Source: Scatolibacter rhodanostii
GTDB taxonomy: Bacteria > Bacillota > Clostridia > Oscillospirales > Acutalibacteraceae
Reading direction: 5' to 3'
DNA: 64,000 bases
NCBI RefSeq assembly: GCF_900197595.1
Contig: NZ_FZLO01000001.1
Span: 372,001-436,000, forward strand
Made by a program: the position numbers and the translations under genes
Notes under the pieces: generated by a model
What the model saw: only the letters and a program-made list of their open reading frames with translations
Told to the model about the DNA's origin: nothing
Databases searched by the model: none
Shown here: positions 59,264 through 64,000 of the stretch, piece after piece
Position numbering within the stretch: the first letter of the stretch is position 1
How the letters are laid out: every line of letters starts with the position of its first letter

Positions 59264-59405
59264 TTGTATCATTTATTTTTATATAATTAGTGAATTATTT
59301 TACGTTTTTTAGGCTAAAAGATATAAATATTTTTTATTGAAAGGTTGAAATAGGTAAAAAACCGTGATATCCTAAAATAATAAATTAAGGAAAAGGGGAT
59401 AAATT

Positions 59406-61226
59406 TTGTTAAAATTGATGAGAAAATTAGATTCTTTTAAAACACTGACAATTATTATTTTTCTTTTAATTATGATTGCCTGCACAATTATTATCACGCT
59501 TCTAATTAACACATCAAAAACATTAGATGGGTATATTGACACAAGTTATGACCTGAAAAAAGAGAGTTACGTAAAAGAAGTGAAGAGGCAAATTAACCGT
59601 TATTCAACGACTATGCAGGTTGCTGCTCTTAATCCGACCATACGTCAAAATATTTTTAGAAATGATGTGATGCCCTCTGAAATGGTCGAACTGAGTTCAG
59701 AACTTATACCGGTTATTAATGCCACCACCTATTTGTTGGCAGATCAAGAATATATAGATCGGTACGTCTTTTATGGCGGATTACCAACGGATGGAAGATA
59801 TTTTGTATCACAAAATGAAATGCAGTTGCAGCCTTGGTATCAAGATTTTATAGATCAGCAGCAATCTGAATTTCACACGTTTGTATTTGACAATGTGAAC
59901 TCAAAATATAAGTTTTTTATGCTGCGAACCATTAACGATTTTAATACATATAAAACAGGAGTAAGTACAGGTACATCGAAGTGTTATGAAGCGCTTTGGA
60001 TAGATGTAAATGCCTTTTTTGCGGAAAATGAATCACAGGATAAGGATGTAAGGGCCTATCCCTATTTGTTTTATGAATATACCGATAAGGACAGCGGTGC
60101 CGTTTATACTTCGAATAAACAGTATCAAGAGTATGCAGAAACAGTCTATCAAACCTACCTATCGGCCGATAAAGCTGAAGAAAAACGCTCAAAGCAAACA
60201 AATAGCCAAGCTTCTTTTAGAATAGAGGAAATAGCAGAAATGAATGCTTCTTTGGTTATTATATTTCCTGAAAATCCGTGGCCAAATTTCTTTGTGGGAA
60301 ATGGGTTAGTCCTCACCATCTTAATTTTAATGGTCGTGTTTTTATTTGCGCTTTGCATGCTCTTGGTTTTTTATTTTAATTTTAGGAGAAGAATTAATTC
60401 TGTTATTAAACTGTTGGACAACTTTGATGAAGATGAGCCTCTAAAAAATTATGACAACAAGAATAGAAACGATGAAATCGGAAAAATCAAACAACATGCG
60501 GTGAAAATGCAGAATAGAATTAAAACATTGATTGAAGAGGAGTATAAAATTAAGATTCAAAATGTTTCTGCCCAGTATGAGGCACTATCAGCCAATATCA
60601 ATCCGCATTTCCTTTATAATACGTTAAACTCTATTGCTGTGACGGCTACTATGGAGGGTGCACAAGACTCTAGAGAAATGATTTTAGCTTTGAGTGATTT
60701 GTTTCGATATTCCGCTGATATGTCAAAGGGGCAGGTGAAATTATCGGATGAGCTGAAAAATGTGAAAGACTATCTTTATATTCAAGAAATACGTTATAAT
60801 CACAATTTTATTTTTCGGATGTCTATTGAAGAAGAGCTGATGAATGCCAAAGTTCCTAAATTAATTTTGCAGCCCATTGTAGAAAATTGTTTTAAGCATG
60901 GTTTCAGTGATAATCCTGCTACTATGGAAAAGCAAAATGAGATTATTATTTCGGCAATCCATGAAAATGAATTTCTGAAAATATATATTATGGACAACGG
61001 GAAAGGTATGGATGAAGAAAATCGAAGACGAGTAAATACAATTTTAAAAGGAGAAAAACCCTTGCAAAGTGAGGGTCAAAACACAACAGAACTAGGCATT
61101 AACAATGTAAATAAGCGAATAAAATTGCTGTATAAAGAAAAATGCGGTTTAGAAATTAGCTGCGTAGAAGAAAAATATACCTGTGTCAAATTGCAACTAA
61201 TCTATGAAGAATTTAAAGGAGGATAA
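59406..61226 (+). CDS. YesM-type sensor histidine kinase
   Basis: A 606-residue membrane kinase: helix 1 (about 15-35, TLTIIIFLLIMIACTIIITLLI), a large extracellular sensor domain to about residue 300, helix 2 (NGLVLTILILMVVFLFALCMLLVFYF), a HAMP-like linker, the phosphoacceptor box ANINPHFLYNTLNSIA of LytS/YesM kinases, and the ATP site LILQPIVENCFKHG and DNGKGMDEEN. Such kinases sense extracellular glycans and control adjacent importers. TTG start, 7 bases after AAAAGGGG. The response regulator follows after 2 bases. Confidence 0.93.
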   Translation: MLKLMRKLDSFKTLTIIIFLLIMIACTIIITLLINTSKTLDGYIDTSYDLKKESYVKEVKRQINRYSTTMQVAALNPTIRQNIFRNDVMPSEMVELSSELIPVINATTYLLADQEYIDRYVFYGGLPTDGRYFVSQNEMQLQPWYQDFIDQQQSEFHTFVFDNVNSKYKFFMLRTINDFNTYKTGVSTGTSKCYEALWIDVNAFFAENESQDKDVRAYPYLFYEYTDKDSGAVYTSNKQYQEYAETVYQTYLSADKAEEKRSKQTNSQASFRIEEIAEMNASLVIIFPENPWPNFFVGNGLVLTILILMVVFLFALCMLLVFYFNFRRRINSVIKLLDNFDEDEPLKNYDNKNRNDEIGKIKQHAVKMQNRIKTLIEEEYKIKIQNVSAQYEALSANINPHFLYNTLNSIAVTATMEGAQDSREMILALSDLFRYSADMSKGQVKLSDELKNVKDYLYIQEIRYNHNFIFRMSIEEELMNAKVPKLILQPIVENCFKHGFSDNPATMEKQNEIIISAIHENEFLKIYIMDNGKGMDEENRRRVNTILKGEKPLQSEGQNTTELGINNVNKRIKLLYKEKCGLEISCVEEKYTCVKLQLIYEEFKGG

Positions 61227-61228
61227 CG

Positions 61229-62857
61229 GTGTACACAATATTAATTGTTGATGATGAACAGTTGGCACTTGAGGGAATTTCCTATCACGTAGGAGCCAGC
61301 GGAATTCCCTTTCACTGGATTATGGAAGCGCAAAGTGCAGAAGAAGCATTAAAAATCATAGAGACAACGCCCCCAGATATCCTTCTCACCGATATTAAGA
61401 TGGGGGAAAAAACGGGATTGGATTTAATTCGGGAGGCTACCTCGCTTCACCCAGATTTAGTGACCGCAATCATCTGTGGTTATCCCGATTTTTCTTTTGC
61501 ACAGGAAGCGTTGGCGCTAGGTGCATGCGGTTATTTGTTAAAACCAGTAAAGAAAGAAGAAATTAAAGATGTTTTACTTAAAGCGACTTATGAGGTGAGT
61601 GCACTTAGAGAGCGGCAAAACATAAGTAAAGATAATTATGCTTTTCGCAGAACACTTCGTGATCATCAGATTCAAGAAGCAGTTAATATGCTTATTATTG
61701 GGGGAGAACAGCAGGGGAGTTTTGAAGCGTTAGAAGAATATCTATCGCCAGTCGGGTGTTGGTATCAGATGGCAATTTTTCGTTTGCCGGTAGAAGGACT
61801 AAAATATTCTTCAAATGGTCTGGGAAAAACAGAGTTAATGAATAGTATACATCATATGATTGATGAATTGTTGGGGATGGAGGAGCGAAAGAGAGGGTTG
61901 GTCACCCAAAGCATAGAACATGAAAATGTGTTAGTGGGGATTTTTATTTCTGATAAAGAGTCACAAAGTCAAGCAGAAAAAGAACTGCAAGGATTAATAG
62001 TAAAAATACGTCAAAAAATAGAAAATATCTATCCGTTTACTCTATCGGTGAGCACTAGCGACACACATAAGACTTTGTCAGTAGGGCTATATACAGAAGC
62101 TGCATTGGCACAAGATTTGCGATTTTCTTTACCAATAAAAGCTAAAAATGAAATCTTGCAGTTTAAAGAATATAAAAATTTACCGTTTTCTTCTCATGCG
62201 GAGGACTTACAGACGTTAAGAAAATTCCTGAATACAAACGACATTAGCAGAGCGAAAGATTTAATAAAAAGTATGATGTTGAAATACAAAGAAATATCAG
62301 AGTTTGGCATTAGGCATTCCTACGCGTCTATCATTAATGCGATATCGGTTGCTTGCTATAAAAATGGAAATAGTATTTTGACAAGATTGGGTTCTGAAAG
62401 TATCAGTGGCTCTATTCTTAACACATTTGAGGATGTAGAGGGAGTTTTTAAAAACCTCCATAATATTATTGCGAATAATATAGAAAATGCTTCACCTGAG
62501 AGTGAGAGTGCCGGAGAGATTATGGTTAGAATCCGCCAATATATTGACGCTTCTTTTATGGATAATGAATTGGGGACCAATAAGCTTTCCAAAGAATTTT
62601 CTATTTCGCTGGGTTATCTTTCTGCTTCTTACAAAAAAGAACATGGAATTACGATTTCTAAATATATTATTTTTAAAAGAATGGAGTATGCGACTAAATT
62701 GCTAAAAGAAACAACCTTTTCGGTCAGTGAGATTGCAGAGACCTGCGGGTTTAATAATTTAAGCTACTTCATGCGATTATTTAAGAATACATATGCGATA
62801 ACGCCATCTCAATATCGTGCTAGGTTTGAAAAGAACAAAACTGCAATTGTGTCCTAA
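61229..62857 (+). CDS. YesN-type AraC-family response regulator
   Basis: A 542-residue regulator: receiver domain (1-120) with DDE at 8-10, phospho-acceptor Asp55 in LLTDIKMG and the Lys of LLKPVKKEE; a long middle region without recognised motif; and a C-terminal AraC double HTH (LSKEFSISLGYLSASYKKEHGITISKYII..., FSVSEIAETCGFNNLSYFMRLFKNTYAITPSQYR). GTG start after AAAGGAGG. With the YesM kinase upstream it is expected to activate the importer genes starting at 63039. Confidence 0.94.
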   Translation: MYTILIVDDEQLALEGISYHVGASGIPFHWIMEAQSAEEALKIIETTPPDILLTDIKMGEKTGLDLIREATSLHPDLVTAIICGYPDFSFAQEALALGACGYLLKPVKKEEIKDVLLKATYEVSALRERQNISKDNYAFRRTLRDHQIQEAVNMLIIGGEQQGSFEALEEYLSPVGCWYQMAIFRLPVEGLKYSSNGLGKTELMNSIHHMIDELLGMEERKRGLVTQSIEHENVLVGIFISDKESQSQAEKELQGLIVKIRQKIENIYPFTLSVSTSDTHKTLSVGLYTEAALAQDLRFSLPIKAKNEILQFKEYKNLPFSSHAEDLQTLRKFLNTNDISRAKDLIKSMMLKYKEISEFGIRHSYASIINAISVACYKNGNSILTRLGSESISGSILNTFEDVEGVFKNLHNIIANNIENASPESESAGEIMVRIRQYIDASFMDNELGTNKLSKEFSISLGYLSASYKKEHGITISKYIIFKRMEYATKLLKETTFSVSEIAETCGFNNLSYFMRLFKNTYAITPSQYRARFEKNKTAIVS

Positions 62858-62882
62858 GCGAGTGTCTAAAATTAAAAAGTGC

Positions 62883-62919
62883 AAATTGAGTCAGAAGATA
62901 ATTTCTGGCTCAATTTTTT
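62883..62919 (+). terminator. terminator after the two-component genes
   Basis: A 14-bp stem AAATTGAGTCAGAA/TTCTGGCTCAATTT with one G-U, loop GATAAT, T-run. Confidence 0.87.
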
Positions 62920-62979
62920 GTCACTAGAATAATTTTTAAAGTAAATAAAATAATGCACAAATTATATTAAAAAAATACA

Positions 62980-63008
62980 TTGTTTTAGGGTGAAATTACA
63001 TCTATAAT
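62980..63008 (+). promoter_or_regulatory. promoter of the second importer operon
   Basis: TTGTTT (62980-62985), 17 bases, TATAAT (63003-63008), 30 bases before the permease start. Confidence 0.7.
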
Positions 63009-63038
63009 TTTAACAAGAGATAAAAGGAGGTCATAAAT

Positions 63039-63998
63039 TTGGTAAGGAATCCGTCAGCAGCAATATCAAAAAAGAAGGAATATGACTATGTGAATAAGAG
63101 TTTGAGAAAAAGAATATGGGAACATAAGGTGCTATATCTCTTTATTTTACCGCTCATCGTGTGGCTGCTTATATTTTGTTATCAGCCAATGTATGGGGCA
63201 ACGCTGGCTTTTAAGGATTTTAAATACAATCTCGGTATAATGGGAAGTCCTTGGGTTGGGTTCAAGCATTTTGAAAAGTTCATCAATTCTCCAGAGTTTT
63301 GGATTGTAATCAAAAATACACTCATTATAAGTTTGATGAAATTAGCAATTTCTTTTCCAGCACCAATTCTATTGGCTCTGTTATTAAATGAAGTTCGCGC
63401 AGCAAAATTCAAACGAGTGATACAGACCATGAGCTATTTGCCAAATTTCGTATCATGGGTTGTCGTGGTTCAAATATTGACAGTCATTTTTTCCCCTTAT
63501 GGCGGCGTCTACAATAATTTGCGCAATATGATGGGACTGGAAAGTCAATTTGTGATGGGTACGAAAGAAAGCTTCTATCCCATTGTAATTTTGTCAGATA
63601 TCTGGAAAAATGCAGGTTGGAATTCGATTATTTATCTTTCTGCATTAACCAGCATCAGCGTTGAGTTATATGAAGCTGCTGAAATTGATGGGGCAGGACG
63701 ATTGAAATCAACCTGGTATATCACACTCCCTGGCATAAAAGAAACCATTGGAATCATGTTCTTGTTTGCTGTTGGCAATATCTTAAATGCGGGCTATGAT
63801 CAAATCTTATTATTGAAACAACCGGCCAATGTTCAGATTTCAGAGATATTAGATACTTATATTTTGAATACCGGTTTAAACTATGGTCGATTTGAATATG
63901 CAACAGCAATTGGTCTTTTTAAGTCCTTGTTTTCGATTTCACTTATGTTTATTGCCAATTTAGTTTGCAAAAAAACCATGGAAGTCAGCTTATGGTAA
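63039..63998 (+). CDS. carbohydrate ABC permease, LplB/YteP-like (second importer)
   Basis: A 319-residue permease: LRKRIWEHKVLYLFILPLIVWLLIFCYQPMYGATLAF at the N-terminus, EAA loop SVELYEAAEIDGAGRLKSTWYITLPGIKETI, and SLMFIANLVCKKTMEVSLW at the end. It is related to the 49161 permease but clearly a different subgroup (YteP-type, with FKDFKYNLGIMGSPWVGFKHFEKFI). TTG start 7 bases after AAAGGAGG. The gene is complete; an LplC-type partner and binding protein are expected just beyond the window. Confidence 0.93.
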   Translation: MVRNPSAAISKKKEYDYVNKSLRKRIWEHKVLYLFILPLIVWLLIFCYQPMYGATLAFKDFKYNLGIMGSPWVGFKHFEKFINSPEFWIVIKNTLIISLMKLAISFPAPILLALLLNEVRAAKFKRVIQTMSYLPNFVSWVVVVQILTVIFSPYGGVYNNLRNMMGLESQFVMGTKESFYPIVILSDIWKNAGWNSIIYLSALTSISVELYEAAEIDGAGRLKSTWYITLPGIKETIGIMFLFAVGNILNAGYDQILLLKQPANVQISEILDTYILNTGLNYGRFEYATAIGLFKSLFSISLMFIANLVCKKTMEVSLW

Positions 63999-64000
63999 AT

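Overview
The window reads as a chromosomal segment of an AT-rich, endospore-forming, anaerobic Clostridia-type Firmicute. The reasons are the sporulation genes (yqfC, yqfD, ylbJ, a ylmC/ymxH protein, an AI-2E/YtvI-like protein), strong Shine-Dalgarno sequences, frequent TTG and GTG starts, a SUF system of the sufCBDSU type, a fermentative D-lactate dehydrogenase, an oxygen-labile two-subunit serine dehydratase, and oligosaccharide importers with YesM/YesN control. The exact family cannot be fixed from the sequence alone. No insertion sequence, prophage, CRISPR array or rRNA operon was seen.

Bases 1-9900 (mostly + strand): the tail of an ABC transporter ATPase, rsmA with a small membrane protein, enolase, D-lactate dehydrogenase, a convergent AI-2E family protein and an XRE regulator (- strand), nicotinate phosphoribosyltransferase, the RNase P RNA, and an IlvD/Edd-family dehydratase. 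Bases 9970-18060 (- strand): an Lsa-type ABC-F antibiotic resistance gene behind an elaborate leader, a small lipoprotein, then sufC-B-D-S-U with gpmA as the last gene. Bases 18300-22070: small conserved and sporulation genes. Bases 22460-32830 (+): phoH-ybeY-dgkA-era-yqzL-recO, mutS2, htpG, a CPBP protease and tadA.

Bases 32960-44420: an unknown membrane protein, two tandem tyrosine-phosphatase-like genes, a lone araA, a DUF1858 protein, trmK, a Nif3-like protein, rqcH, tRNA-Ala(GGC), an aminoglycoside phosphotransferase behind a tiny leader ORF, a flavoprotein and sdaAB-sdaAA.

Bases 44578-64000 are the accessory part: a sugar or amino-sugar locus. A ten-gene - strand operon holds a Cys-rich Gfo/Idh/MocA oxidoreductase, a CxxC mini-protein, a DUF4832 protein, a GNAT-like acyltransferase, a shortened DUF4832 paralogue, two permeases and a binding protein, a nucleotidyltransferase and a hexosamine-1-kinase-like enzyme. 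It diverges from a LacI regulator across a palindrome-rich control region. Next come two more Gfo/Idh/MocA dehydrogenases, then divergent YesM/YesN genes and the first permease of a second importer that runs off the window.

The two most interesting signals are (1) the leader of the Lsa-type gene, where an 11-base sequence occurs in the leader ORF and again in the terminator, with its exact complement between them, a textbook layout for ribosome-controlled transcription attenuation; and (2) the uncharacterised oxidoreductase/DUF4832/acyltransferase/kinase locus.
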